Positions 9,301-18,659 of a DNA stretch of 32,013 nt are shown here, one piece after another. Position 1 is the first letter of the stretch. Each line of letters starts with the position of its first letter. Both the position numbers and the translations under genes were made by a program. Origin of the DNA: Planctomycetota bacterium (GTDB lineage Bacteria; Planctomycetota; UBA1135; GCA-002686595); contig JAJDEV010000180.1 of NCBI GenBank assembly GCA_029259605.1, positions 1-32,013 of the forward strand. Reading direction: 5' to 3'. The notes below the pieces were generated by a model, which saw only the letters and a list, made by a program, of their open reading frames with translations, was not told the origin of the DNA and made no database searches.

Positions 9301-9662
9301 TCGCCCGATCCCACGCCCTTCCGATGCCTGCCGGACGTCAACTGCAACTCGACGATCGCGCCGCCCAGCGTGGGCGCCGGCGCGCCGTGTTCGCGCGCGG
9401 ACTGACGCGGGTGTCCGGTGCGACCGAAGCGCTCGGCGGACGGCTCCTGTACTGGGCGCCGGTTTGGCTGCCGCTCATCCTGCTCGCACAGCTCGCCGTC
9501 GGCGGACTGCGGCCCGCGCTCGCGGAAACGCGCCGGCTCGACGCCGCCGAGCGCAACGTGGCGGCCTTCGAGTTCGAGCTCGCGGAGGACGCGCGCGTTC
9601 TCGACGCGAACCGGCGCTGCCTCGTCGATCCGATCTACCGCGAGCGGGTCAAGAAGAGCCTG
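9241..9662 (+). repeat. Direct repeat, unit B: eno remnant plus FtsB-like gene
   Basis: Second copy of the block at 7209-7611, same orientation, about 2 kb downstream. The distance from the shared CTCCTCCG word to the gene's ATG is 88 bases in the first copy and 83 in the second. Confidence 0.85.
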
Positions 9663-9737
9663 ACCGTGGCGGGCAAAGCGCCCCTGCGCCTAGCGGACGT
9701 TCCGCCGCGACCCGCGCCGACGACGTCCGACTCGTGA
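9324..9737 (+). CDS. FtsB/DivIC-like small membrane protein, copy 2
   Basis: A 137-residue paralogue of the product at 7297. From LTRVSGATEALGG onward the proteins align without gaps through the TM segment (WLPLILLAQLAVGGLRPALA), the coiled-coil stretch (AETRRLDAAERNVAAFEFEL) and DPIYRERVKKSL. This copy has an eight-residue Arg/Ala insertion near residue 13 and a different, longer C-terminus (LADVPPRPAPTTSDS). About half of the base differences in the core change an amino acid, which hints at relaxed or diversifying constraint. Its TGA overlaps the GTG of the PQQ-like gene (GTGA), so the two are likely translationally coupled. Confidence 0.7.
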   Translation: MPAGRQLQLDDRAAQRGRRRAVFARGLTRVSGATEALGGRLLYWAPVWLPLILLAQLAVGGLRPALAETRRLDAAERNVAAFEFELAEDARVLDANRRCLVDPIYRERVKKSLTVAGKAPLRLADVPPRPAPTTSDS

Positions 9738-11869
9738 TCGGGCCGCTCGCCGGAGCCGGCGCGCGGCTCCTCCTCGCGACGGCGGCGCTGGCCGCGGGCA
9801 GCCCGACGCTGCACGCCGCTCGCGTCCAGGACGACGACGCGACGGCACCCGTGCTCCCGCGCGGCAGCGAGGGTCCGCTCGCGAACAACGCCTTCCTTCC
9901 GGTCGTCGCGGGCGAGGACCGCATCGCGGCCGAGCTGCGCGCGGGCGACGAGGCGCTCGAGCGCGCGCGGCGCGAAGCCACCGCCGGCAACGAGCGCGAC
10001 GCCGAACGGCGCCGCGTCGAGGCCTTCGAGGCCTGGCGCGAGACGCTCGCGGCGAGCGACGCGTTCGCATCCATCTGGAGCGACGGAGACGGCGCACGAC
10101 GCCTGACGACCGGCCTCTTCCACGCCCTCGCCGGACGACTCGCGCGGTTGACGGACGAGGAGCGGGCGCAGTGGAGCACGCGCTTTTTCGCACCGTCGCA
10201 GGCGGCGCTCGCCCGCGCGCGCGCGAGCATCGACACCGCGGCCCTGGCGCGCGTGGCATGGGAGTTCCCCGGGACCGACGCGGCCGTGACCGCCACCGTG
10301 CTGCTCGCCGACCTCGACGCCGAACGCGGACGACGCGCGTCCGCCCTCGCTTGGCTCGAGCGCGCGAGCGACGCGGTCGAGCTGCAATCGCGCGACGCGT
10401 CGACCGCGCGCGCCGCGATCGACGCGCGCCGCGACGCGCTGCGCGCCGCGACGAACGCGGGCCCGGCGCCCGAGGCGTGGCGAACGGCGACCGAGCTGAG
10501 CGCGGCCTCCGGACCCATCGAGATCCCGAACGAACTGGCGCTCTTCTCGAACCGGCGCGCCCGCCCCCTCGATCCGAGCGAGGGCGCGCGCCCCGGCCTC
10601 GTGTTCTATCGCTCGGGCCCCGGCGGTCGCGTCGCGGTGCAGACCTGGGATCGCGTCCTGCTTTACTCGGTCGCGGCCGACAGCAAGCTCGAAGCGGTCG
10701 GTCGCTTCGATCCGCCGGCGCTGCTCTCGTTCGACATCGAGTTCGATCCCTTCGAGTCGATGCGCGCGCCCGGTTGGCCGTTCCTCCCGCTCGCCGACGA
10801 CGGAGATCTGATCCTGGTCCACGGACGCTCGTCGCACGGACGCGGCAACGCGCTCCTGCGCGTGCGCCCGGCGGATGGGCGCGGGTTATCGCTCGTGAGC
10901 GGCGCCGCGCCGAGCGCCACGCTCGAGTGGGCCGTCGTCGGTGCGATGCTCGTGCGTCCGAACGCCCCTGCCACGGCGATCCCGGAGCTCGCGGACCTCG
11001 TCGACCTCGAGTACCAGCCCGGCCCCGTGCTCTCCGGCGACCACGTCGTCGCCCAGGCGCGCGAGGAGGGCGGCGAGACGCGCGCCTGGCTCGTCGCCTT
11101 CGACCGCGCGACCGGTGCGTTCGCGTGGAAGCTCCTGATCGCGACCGGCTCGGACCTCGTCCCGGACCTCGGGCGCGGGAGCGCCGGCGCGCCGCGGCTC
11201 TCGGCCGAGCCCCTCGCCGCGCGCGACGGCCTCGTGTTCGCCGGAACGAACCTCGGGATCGGCGCGCTGGTCGAGAGCCTCGACGGCAGGCCGGTGTGGA
11301 GCGTGCGCACGCGACGCCGCGCCGTCGACGACGCGGGCTGGCTGCCGAGCCGGCCGCTCTTCGGCGCCGAGGCCGTGCTCTGGGGTCCGTTCGACTCGGA
11401 TCGGCTCTATGCGCTGCGCCCGACGCCCGTGGACGCGACGGCATCCGGAACGAGCGCCGCGCCGCGGCTGCCGATCTTCGCCGGTCCGGTCCGTTCGCGC
11501 GGCGAATCGACCGCGCTCGTCTCCGGCCCGCGCGCGGCCGGCGATGCGCTCACCGCCGTCGTCCAGGGTCGTTCCGGACGCGAGCGAACCGTGTCCGTAC
11601 GCGGGGCGCCCGGCTCGGCCCGGCTCGACGCGCTCTACCTGGGACCGGACGAGGACTTCCGCGGCCGCGGCCTCGCGAGCGACGAGCGCGTCCTCTGCAG
11701 CACGAACCGCGGCGTGTACCTCTTCGATCGCACACGCGACCTGTACCTCGCGGACTACGCTGCGCTAGCTGGAGCGGACCCCAAGACGTCGGGCGGCGAC
11801 GTCTACGCCGATGCGAGCACCGTGATCGTGCTCGGACGCGACGGGCTGTGGTCGTTCCGGGCGCGCTGA
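9734..11869 (+). CDS. Secreted PQQ-like beta-propeller protein
   Basis: 711 residues. A GTG start at 9734 overlaps the preceding stop and is followed by a signal-peptide-like stretch (GARLLLATAALAAGSPTLHA). Residues about 50-250 are Ala/Arg/Glu-rich and helical, perhaps TPR-like. From about 270 the sequence shows repeated beta-propeller blades of the PQQ/BamB type: AWLVAFDRATGAFAWKLL, LVFAGTNLGIGALVESLDGR-PVW, a GVYLFDRTRDLYLADYAAL blade near the end and a final TVIVLGRDGLWSFRAR. No quinoprotein dehydrogenase catalytic residues or haem-binding CxxCH are seen, so it is more likely a binding or scaffold propeller than an enzyme. It resembles in layout the 1519-residue protein at 18656. The open frame extends upstream to 9281 but that part is a shadow of the FtsB-like gene. 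Confidence 0.75.
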   Translation: MIGPLAGAGARLLLATAALAAGSPTLHAARVQDDDATAPVLPRGSEGPLANNAFLPVVAGEDRIAAELRAGDEALERARREATAGNERDAERRRVEAFEAWRETLAASDAFASIWSDGDGARRLTTGLFHALAGRLARLTDEERAQWSTRFFAPSQAALARARASIDTAALARVAWEFPGTDAAVTATVLLADLDAERGRRASALAWLERASDAVELQSRDASTARAAIDARRDALRAATNAGPAPEAWRTATELSAASGPIEIPNELALFSNRRARPLDPSEGARPGLVFYRSGPGGRVAVQTWDRVLLYSVAADSKLEAVGRFDPPALLSFDIEFDPFESMRAPGWPFLPLADDGDLILVHGRSSHGRGNALLRVRPADGRGLSLVSGAAPSATLEWAVVGAMLVRPNAPATAIPELADLVDLEYQPGPVLSGDHVVAQAREEGGETRAWLVAFDRATGAFAWKLLIATGSDLVPDLGRGSAGAPRLSAEPLAARDGLVFAGTNLGIGALVESLDGRPVWSVRTRRRAVDDAGWLPSRPLFGAEAVLWGPFDSDRLYALRPTPVDATASGTSAAPRLPIFAGPVRSRGESTALVSGPRAAGDALTAVVQGRSGRERTVSVRGAPGSARLDALYLGPDEDFRGRGLASDERVLCSTNRGVYLFDRTRDLYLADYAALAGADPKTSGGDVYADASTVIVLGRDGLWSFRAR

Positions 11870-12031
11870 GCACCCGGTCTGCACAAGATTCACACCAGTT
11901 ATCGAACTGGAGTTCGGTCGCGCCCCCCCGCGCGCCGTATTAATGGTTGTGGCGACTCGGGACTCGCGTCCGAGTCGTCGCTTCGTACTCCGTTCCCACG
12001 CCTCCCGAGACCCGCTTCGAAGCCGCCCACC
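11870..12031 (+). promoter_or_regulatory. Leader of the moxR operon: hairpins and possible promoter
   Basis: This 162-base gap contains three things. A perfect 6-bp hairpin with a four-base loop lies at 11895-11910 (CCAGTT/AACTGG), 25 bases after the preceding stop and without a T-run. A relatively AT-rich TATTAA at 11938-11943 is a possible -10 box, with no good -35. A second hairpin at 11951-11979 (core GACTCGG/CCGAGTC plus flanking pairs) would sit near the 5' end of the transcript. The leader from that promoter to the moxR ATG would be about 80 bases. No Shine-Dalgarno sequence precedes moxR. Confidence 0.4.
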
Positions 12032-13066
<1,035 letters not shown>

Positions 13067-13084
13067 GCCGAAGGCGGACGATCC

Positions 13085-13993
13085 ATGGCTCGAGCGGAAA
13101 CATCCGCCTTGGATCCCGCGGTCCTCGACCGACTCGCGGGTTTGTCCTTGGTTGCGCGCACGGTGGTGGAGGGCTTCATGTCCGGCCACCACCGCTCGCC
13201 GCAGCGTGGCAGCTCGGTCGAGTTCGCGCAGCACCGCGAGTACGTGCCCGGCGACGAGCTGCGCCACATCGACTGGCAGATCTTCGCGCGCACCGATCGG
13301 CTGGTCGTGAAGGAGTTCGTCGAGGAGACCAACTTCGCGTGCACGATGCTCGTCGACGCCTCCGAGTCGATGTCGTTCGGGTCGCTGAACTGGACCAAGT
13401 TCGACTACGCGCGCTGGTGCGCCGGGGCGCTCAGCCACCTGGTCGTGCGCCAACGCGACGCCGCCGGCGTCGGAGTCTTCGGCAACGCCCTGCGCGAGAC
13501 CCGCCCGCCCGCGAACGGCGCGCACCAATTGAACGAGATCATCTCGCTGCTCGAATCGGCGCAGCCGAGCGGCACGACCGAGATCGGCGAGGTCCTGAAG
13601 TGGACCGCCGGCAAGCTGCGTCGCCGCGGCATCGTCGCGATCTTCTCCGACTTCTTCGACGACATCGGTCGCCTGGTCGACGGCATGCGGCGCCTCGCCC
13701 ACGCCGGGCACGAGGCAATCCTGTTCCAGATCATCGATCCGCAGGAACGCGACTTCGACTTCGAACACCTGCGTCGCCTCGACGGACTCGAGGGCATGGG
13801 TCGGGTCAAGATCGATCCGAAGGCGATCCGCAACGCGTACCGCGAAGAGATCCAGAAGCACGAGCGCGCACTCTCTCACGAAGCGCGCAAGCTCGGGTTC
13901 GACTTCGTTCCGCTCGTCACCTCGACGCCGCTCGACGTGGCGCTGTCGGCTTACCTCGCGCGTCGCTCGGCGCGCGCACGGGCGCGGAGCTAG
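13085..13993 (+). CDS. DUF58 protein (vWA-like MoxR partner)
   Basis: 302 residues. The DUF58 signature runs RGSSVEFAQHREYVPGDELR (41-60) and HIDWQIFARTDRLVVKEF (61-78). A vWA-type metal-ion-dependent adhesion site follows, TMLVDASESMSFGS, with DxSxS at 91-95. A later aspartate lies in IVAIFSDFFDD. There is no signal peptide or TM helix, so it is cytoplasmic, unlike many DUF58 proteins that carry two N-terminal TM helices. It begins 18 bases after moxR with a weak GGCGGA-like ribosome site, and its TAG shares a base with the GTG of the next gene. Likely role, from the family: an adaptor between the MoxR ATPase and the membrane vWA proteins. Confidence 0.93.
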   Translation: MARAETSALDPAVLDRLAGLSLVARTVVEGFMSGHHRSPQRGSSVEFAQHREYVPGDELRHIDWQIFARTDRLVVKEFVEETNFACTMLVDASESMSFGSLNWTKFDYARWCAGALSHLVVRQRDAAGVGVFGNALRETRPPANGAHQLNEIISLLESAQPSGTTEIGEVLKWTAGKLRRRGIVAIFSDFFDDIGRLVDGMRRLAHAGHEAILFQIIDPQERDFDFEHLRRLDGLEGMGRVKIDPKAIRNAYREEIQKHERALSHEARKLGFDFVPLVTSTPLDVALSAYLARRSARARARS

Positions 13994-16260
13994 TGTTGTT
14001 CCAAGGCTTCATCCATCCGCTGCTCGCGTGGGGCGCGCTCGCCGCAGCGGTCCCGCTGATCATCCATCTGTTCAACCGCCAACGGCACAAGCCGATGCAG
14101 TGGGCGGCGATGAAGTTCGTCCTCGAGGCGTACAAGCGCACGCGGCGCCGTGCGCAGGTCGAGAACCTCATCCTGTTGCTCCTGCGCATGGCCGCGGTCG
14201 CGCTGCTCGCGCTCGCGATCGCGCGTCCGTTCACGGGCGACGACAGTCCGCTCACTTCGTTGACCGAGCGCCGGCGCGACGTCGTGCTCGTGATCGACGA
14301 CTCCGCGTCCACCGACTACCGCGAGAGCGTCAGCAGCGTGCACGAGGCGATCCTCGACCGCGCGCGTGAGATCCTCGACGAGCTCGACGGCACGCGTGGG
14401 GATCGCGTGCGCTTGATCGCGGCCGCCGGTCGCGCGCGACTGGTGTCCGCGCGGTCGCCCGAGGATGCGATCGCGCTCCTGACGACGCTCGCCGAACCGG
14501 CGGCCGAAGGGCTCGACCTGGCCGCGCTGCTCGCCGACGTCGTCGACTTCGCCGAGGAGGAAGCGGCGGGCACGGACAAGAGCGCGATCGAGGTGCGCCT
14601 GCTCACCGACCTGCAACGCAACTCGTTCGAGCCGACGTTCGACACGGACGAGGAGAGCGCCTCCGACGAAGCGGTCGCGACGGCGCCGCTCCTGCGCCAC
14701 CTCGATCGGCTCGAGGAGCTCGGCGTGCGCGTCACCGTCGAGGACCTCGGCGCCGGCGTGTTGACGCCGCCCAACCTCGGCATCGAGTCGCTCGCGCCGC
14801 TCGGCGAAGTGTTCGGTCCGGGCATCGCGACCGAGATCGGCGTGCGGGTACGCAACTTCGGTTCGGGCGGTCGCGCCGGTGTGCGCGTCGCGCTCGACGT
14901 CGACGGCGAGCGGCAGCCCACGCGCAAGATCGACATCTCCGGGCGCTCGTCCGCCGAAGCCACGTTCCAGGTGCTCTTCAAGGGCGCCGGACAACACACG
15001 CTCGTCGCGCACCTGGTCGACGGCGACCGCCTCGCGGTGGACGACGAGCGTGCGTCGGTGCTCTTCGTCCCGGGTTCGATCCGCGTGCTGCTCGTCAACG
15101 GCGACCCGAGCTCCGAGATCGATCGCGACGAGGTCGGCTACCTGCAGGCCGTGCTCGAGCCCCCCACCGACGACGGGCGATTGCCCGGCGTCGGCTCGCT
15201 CTACGCGCCGTTCCTCACGACGGTCATCGACGCGTCGTCGTTCGGCGCGGCCGAGACCACGCTCGCCGACTACGACATCGTCGTCCTCGCCAACGTCAGC
15301 TCGGTGTCCGAGCGCGTGATGAACGCGCTGGCGAAGCGGGTGGAGTCGGGCGGCGCGCTGATCATCGCGATGGGCGATCGCAGCTCCGACCCGATGGCGA
15401 TCGACTCGATGAACGCACGCGGCTGGCGCGCGGACGGCACCGGGCTCCTGCCCGCCAAGCTGTTCCGCGTGGTCGAGGTCGCGTCGCGCCGCGACGCGTA
15501 CTTCCGCTGCGCGTCGTTCGACGAGACGCATCCGGCGCTCGAGTTCTTCGCCGATGAACGGTGGCGTCCGTTCCTCACCGAGGTGCCGATCTATTCCTTC
15601 GTCCAGGTCGAGGCGCTCGAGAACGCGCGCGTGCTCGCGCGCCTCGACGACGAGGCGAAGAGCCCGCTGCTCGTCGAGCGCAAGTGGAGCCGCGGCAAGG
15701 TGCTGCTGTGGACGACGTCGATCGATCGCGGCTGGAACCGCATCGCAGACTCGCCGAGCACGTTCATTCCGTTCGTGCACGAGCTCTTCCGCTACGCGGC
15801 GCGCGGCGGGGATCCGACCTACGACCTCGAGGTCGGCGCGACGGCGGCGCTCGAGGTGACGCACTTCCCGCGCGGACCGTACGTGGTCGAGCCCGACGGA
15901 ACGCGCAAGGCGCTGGGCGGCGAGCCCGGACAGGTGGCCGAGGGAATCTGGAGCCTGCCGGCCATCGGCCCGGTCGAAACACCGGGGCTCTGGCGCGTCG
16001 AGTGGGAAGGCGGCGCGCTTCCGTTCGCGGTGTGCGTCGACGCCGCCGAGGGCGATCTCGATCGCATCCCCCACGCCGCGCTCGAGGCGCAGCACAGCGC
16101 GTGGCACATCCTCGACGCCGAGGGTGCGGACGCGGCCGACGACGGCGACACGCCCGAACGCGGGGAGCTGTGGCGCTGGCTCGCTGCGCTCGCGTTGCTC
16201 GCGCTCGTTCTCGAAACGGTTTGGAGCGCGTGGATCGGACGCGGGAGGCGACTCGCATGA
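13993..16260 (+). CDS. BatA-like N-terminal / vWA membrane protein
   Basis: 755 residues. The GTG start shares its first base with the DUF58 stop; a TTG one codon later is an alternative. The N-terminus FIHPLLAWGALAAAVPLIIH followed by LFNRQRHKPMQWAAMKF is the aerotolerance-regulator (BatA) N-terminal motif with TM1 at about 11-27; TM2 is LILLLLRMAAVALLALAIARP (about 59-79). A periplasmic vWA domain begins at DVVLVIDDSASTDY (DxSxS at 102-106). Further on is an Ig-like or CARDB-like stretch near 280-350, then a class-I-glutamine-amidotransferase-like domain (IRVLLVNGDPSSE, ALIIAMGDRSSD) lacking an obvious catalytic Cys. A C-terminal TM (WLAALALLALVLETVWSAW) anchors the end. Its stop overlaps the next start (ATGA). 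It probably bridges the cytoplasmic MoxR/DUF58 pair to the periplasm. Confidence 0.88.
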   Translation: MLFQGFIHPLLAWGALAAAVPLIIHLFNRQRHKPMQWAAMKFVLEAYKRTRRRAQVENLILLLLRMAAVALLALAIARPFTGDDSPLTSLTERRRDVVLVIDDSASTDYRESVSSVHEAILDRAREILDELDGTRGDRVRLIAAAGRARLVSARSPEDAIALLTTLAEPAAEGLDLAALLADVVDFAEEEAAGTDKSAIEVRLLTDLQRNSFEPTFDTDEESASDEAVATAPLLRHLDRLEELGVRVTVEDLGAGVLTPPNLGIESLAPLGEVFGPGIATEIGVRVRNFGSGGRAGVRVALDVDGERQPTRKIDISGRSSAEATFQVLFKGAGQHTLVAHLVDGDRLAVDDERASVLFVPGSIRVLLVNGDPSSEIDRDEVGYLQAVLEPPTDDGRLPGVGSLYAPFLTTVIDASSFGAAETTLADYDIVVLANVSSVSERVMNALAKRVESGGALIIAMGDRSSDPMAIDSMNARGWRADGTGLLPAKLFRVVEVASRRDAYFRCASFDETHPALEFFADERWRPFLTEVPIYSFVQVEALENARVLARLDDEAKSPLLVERKWSRGKVLLWTTSIDRGWNRIADSPSTFIPFVHELFRYAARGGDPTYDLEVGATAALEVTHFPRGPYVVEPDGTRKALGGEPGQVAEGIWSLPAIGPVETPGLWRVEWEGGALPFAVCVDAAEGDLDRIPHAALEAQHSAWHILDAEGADAADDGDTPERGELWRWLAALALLALVLETVWSAWIGRGRRLA

Positions 16261-18659
16261 GCCTGTCCCTCGCCTCCCTCGCGCAAACGGTGACGCAGGA
16301 CGTCGCCGGACTCTCGGAGTCGGTGCGCCTGCTCGATCTCCCGCCCGCGTGGGTGATCGTGCTCGTGATCCTCCCGCTCTTCGGCGCCGTCACCTGGATC
16401 GGCTACTCGCGCGAGACGCTGACCCAAACCGTGCGCTGGATCCTGTCCGGTTTGCGCATTAGCGCGTTCCTCGTCCTGCTCGTCGTGCTGTCGCGACCGG
16501 TGCGCGTCGCGCAGCGTGAGGAGGTGCGCCGCGCCGAGGTCATCGTCCTGCTCGACGACTCGGCGAGCATGCGACGCGAAGATACGTACTCCGGCGACGC
16601 GGACGCGCGCAAGGCGCTCGACACCGCCGCCGGGACCTCGGCGGCCTCGCTCTCACGCCTCGAGCTCGCGCAACGCGTCGTGGACCGGCAGCTCCTGCCG
16701 CTGCTCGAGCGCGGCGAGTACGACGCGCGGCTGTTCGGCTTCGGCGAAGGCACGAGCGCGCTCCAATCGTCGGCCGAACTCTCGGGACGCGGCGCCGCAA
16801 CGCACCTCGGCTCGGCCATCGCACAAACGCTCGCGACGCATCGCGGACGCAACGTCACGGACATCGTCGTCGTCTCCGACGGCCGCTCGAACGGCGGAAC
16901 GACCGTGCTCGAGGCCGCGCGCGCCGCCGGCGCCGCGGGGATCCCGGTGCACACGTTGATCGTCGGCGACACGCGCCCCGAGAAGAACGTGATCGTCGAG
17001 CTCGTCGAGGCCCCGGGCGAAGCGCTCGAGGGTGACGAGCTCGCGGTGACCGTGCGCATCCTCGGACGCGGAGCGACGGAGACCGACTCGGTCGACGTCG
17101 CGCTCGAGGAGCTCGACGACAACGGCGGCATCGTGCGCCAGGTGTACGACGAGGAAGCGCGCCTGACCGAGGACGGCGAGCGCGTCGTGCTCGTCGCCCC
17201 CGCCGCCGACGCGGGGCTGCGCACGGGCGAGCGTCGCTTCCGCGTCTCGGTGCGACCGCTCCCCGGCGAGACCATGGTCGACGACAACCGGGTCGAGTTC
17301 AGCGTGCACGTCTCGCCCGCGCGCATGCGCGTGCTCTACATCGACGGCTATCCGCGTTGGGAGTATCGCTACCTCAAGAACCTGCTCCTGCGCTCGGACC
17401 AGAACCTCGACGTGCAGTGCTTCCTGCTGTCGGCGACGCCCGACTTCCCGCAGGAGGCCTCGCGTCACCTGCCCTCGCTGCGCTCGGTTCCGACGACGCG
17501 CGAAGAGCTGCTCGACAACTACGACGTCATCATCCTCGGCGACGTCGACCCGGCGAAGATCTCGCACGTCCCGAGCGAGGTCGACCAGTTCCTCGACGCC
17601 GTGCGCTCGTTCGTCGAAGCCGGCGGCGGCCTGCTGTTCCAGGCCGGCGAGTACTCGAACCCGCGCGCGTTCCTCACCACGACGCTCCAGGACGTGCTCC
17701 CGGTCTCGCTCGACCCGACGGGCGCGCTGCGCTTCGCGGGCGACACGACGCGCGAGTTCCGGCCGCAGCTCGAGGAGCCGATCAACCCGCACGAGATCCT
17801 GCGCCTGCATCCCGACAGCGAGGTGAACCGACGCCTGTGGGAGCACCCGACCGAAGGCCTGCGCGGGTTCTATTGGTACTCGCCCGTCGACAAGGCCAAG
17901 CCCGGCGCGATCACGCTGCTGCGTCACCCGACCGACCGCAACCCGCAGACGCGCGAGCTCTATCCGCTGCTCGTCCTCGGGTACTACCCCGCGGGACGCA
18001 CGATGTTCCTCGGCGTCGACTCGACGTGGATGTGGCGCTACCACTACGGCGATCGCTACCACGAGACGTTCTGGCGCAACGCGATCCGTTGGCTGGCGCT
18101 CGGGCGACTGAAGAGCGGCGATCGGCGCTTCCGGCTCGTCACGTCGCGCGCGACCTACGGCCTCGAGGATCGCATTTTCCTCGAGGCGCGGGTGCTCGAC
18201 GAGGACTTCCGTCCGAGCAAGTCCGCGACGCAATCGATCGAGTGGAGCGGACCGGGCGGAACGCCCGAGGAGCTCACGCTCACCCTCGCGGCGGATCGCG
18301 ACGGACTCTATCGCGGCGGCCTGCAGGTCGATCGCCCCGGGCTCTACCGCGCGTGGATGTCGAACGCGGGGCAGCGCGTGAGCACGGCCGAGTTCGAAGT
18401 CGTGCTGCCGTCGCGCGAAAACGCCGACCCCTCGCCGGATCCGGACGCGATGCGGCTCCTCGCCTCCAAGACGTCCGGTCGCGCGCTCGGGCTGGCGAAG
18501 GTCGCCGATCTGGCCGATGAGTTCCCTGGCGATGAGGAGCGGCGCGAGCCGGTCTCCTCGCGCCTGGACGACGCATGGGACAACTGGTCCACCCTCCTCA
18601 TCGCGCTCGGCCTCCTGTCGGCCGAGTGGATTCTGCGCAAGCGAGCGGAGCTCGTATGA
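16257..18659 (+). CDS. vWA-domain membrane protein with glutamine-amidotransferase-like domain
   Basis: 800 residues. Two N-terminal TM helices (AWVIVLVILPLFGAVTWI, about 31-48, and SGLRISAFLVLLVVLSRP, about 64-81) precede a vWA domain with DxSxS at 100-104 (VLLDDSASM) and a later DIVVVSDGRSNGG strand. After an Ig-like segment comes RVLYIDGYPRWEYRYLKNLL, a motif I know from large planctomycete membrane proteins with an amidotransferase-like fold. VEAGGGLLFQAGEY follows, but I see no Cys-His-Glu triad. A final TM (TLLIALGLLSAEWILRKR) ends the protein. It is homologous in layout to the preceding gene and overlaps both neighbours by four bases. The two likely form a paired membrane complex; the catalytic function is unknown. 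Confidence 0.88.
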   Translation: MSLSLASLAQTVTQDVAGLSESVRLLDLPPAWVIVLVILPLFGAVTWIGYSRETLTQTVRWILSGLRISAFLVLLVVLSRPVRVAQREEVRRAEVIVLLDDSASMRREDTYSGDADARKALDTAAGTSAASLSRLELAQRVVDRQLLPLLERGEYDARLFGFGEGTSALQSSAELSGRGAATHLGSAIAQTLATHRGRNVTDIVVVSDGRSNGGTTVLEAARAAGAAGIPVHTLIVGDTRPEKNVIVELVEAPGEALEGDELAVTVRILGRGATETDSVDVALEELDDNGGIVRQVYDEEARLTEDGERVVLVAPAADAGLRTGERRFRVSVRPLPGETMVDDNRVEFSVHVSPARMRVLYIDGYPRWEYRYLKNLLLRSDQNLDVQCFLLSATPDFPQEASRHLPSLRSVPTTREELLDNYDVIILGDVDPAKISHVPSEVDQFLDAVRSFVEAGGGLLFQAGEYSNPRAFLTTTLQDVLPVSLDPTGALRFAGDTTREFRPQLEEPINPHEILRLHPDSEVNRRLWEHPTEGLRGFYWYSPVDKAKPGAITLLRHPTDRNPQTRELYPLLVLGYYPAGRTMFLGVDSTWMWRYHYGDRYHETFWRNAIRWLALGRLKSGDRRFRLVTSRATYGLEDRIFLEARVLDEDFRPSKSATQSIEWSGPGGTPEELTLTLAADRDGLYRGGLQVDRPGLYRAWMSNAGQRVSTAEFEVVLPSRENADPSPDPDAMRLLASKTSGRALGLAKVADLADEFPGDEERREPVSSRLDDAWDNWSTLLIALGLLSAEWILRKRAELV

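Noticed and set aside
9281..9733. N-terminal extension of the PQQ-like protein
   Set aside because: It is a shadow of the FtsB-like copy 2. The signal peptide follows the GTG at 9734.
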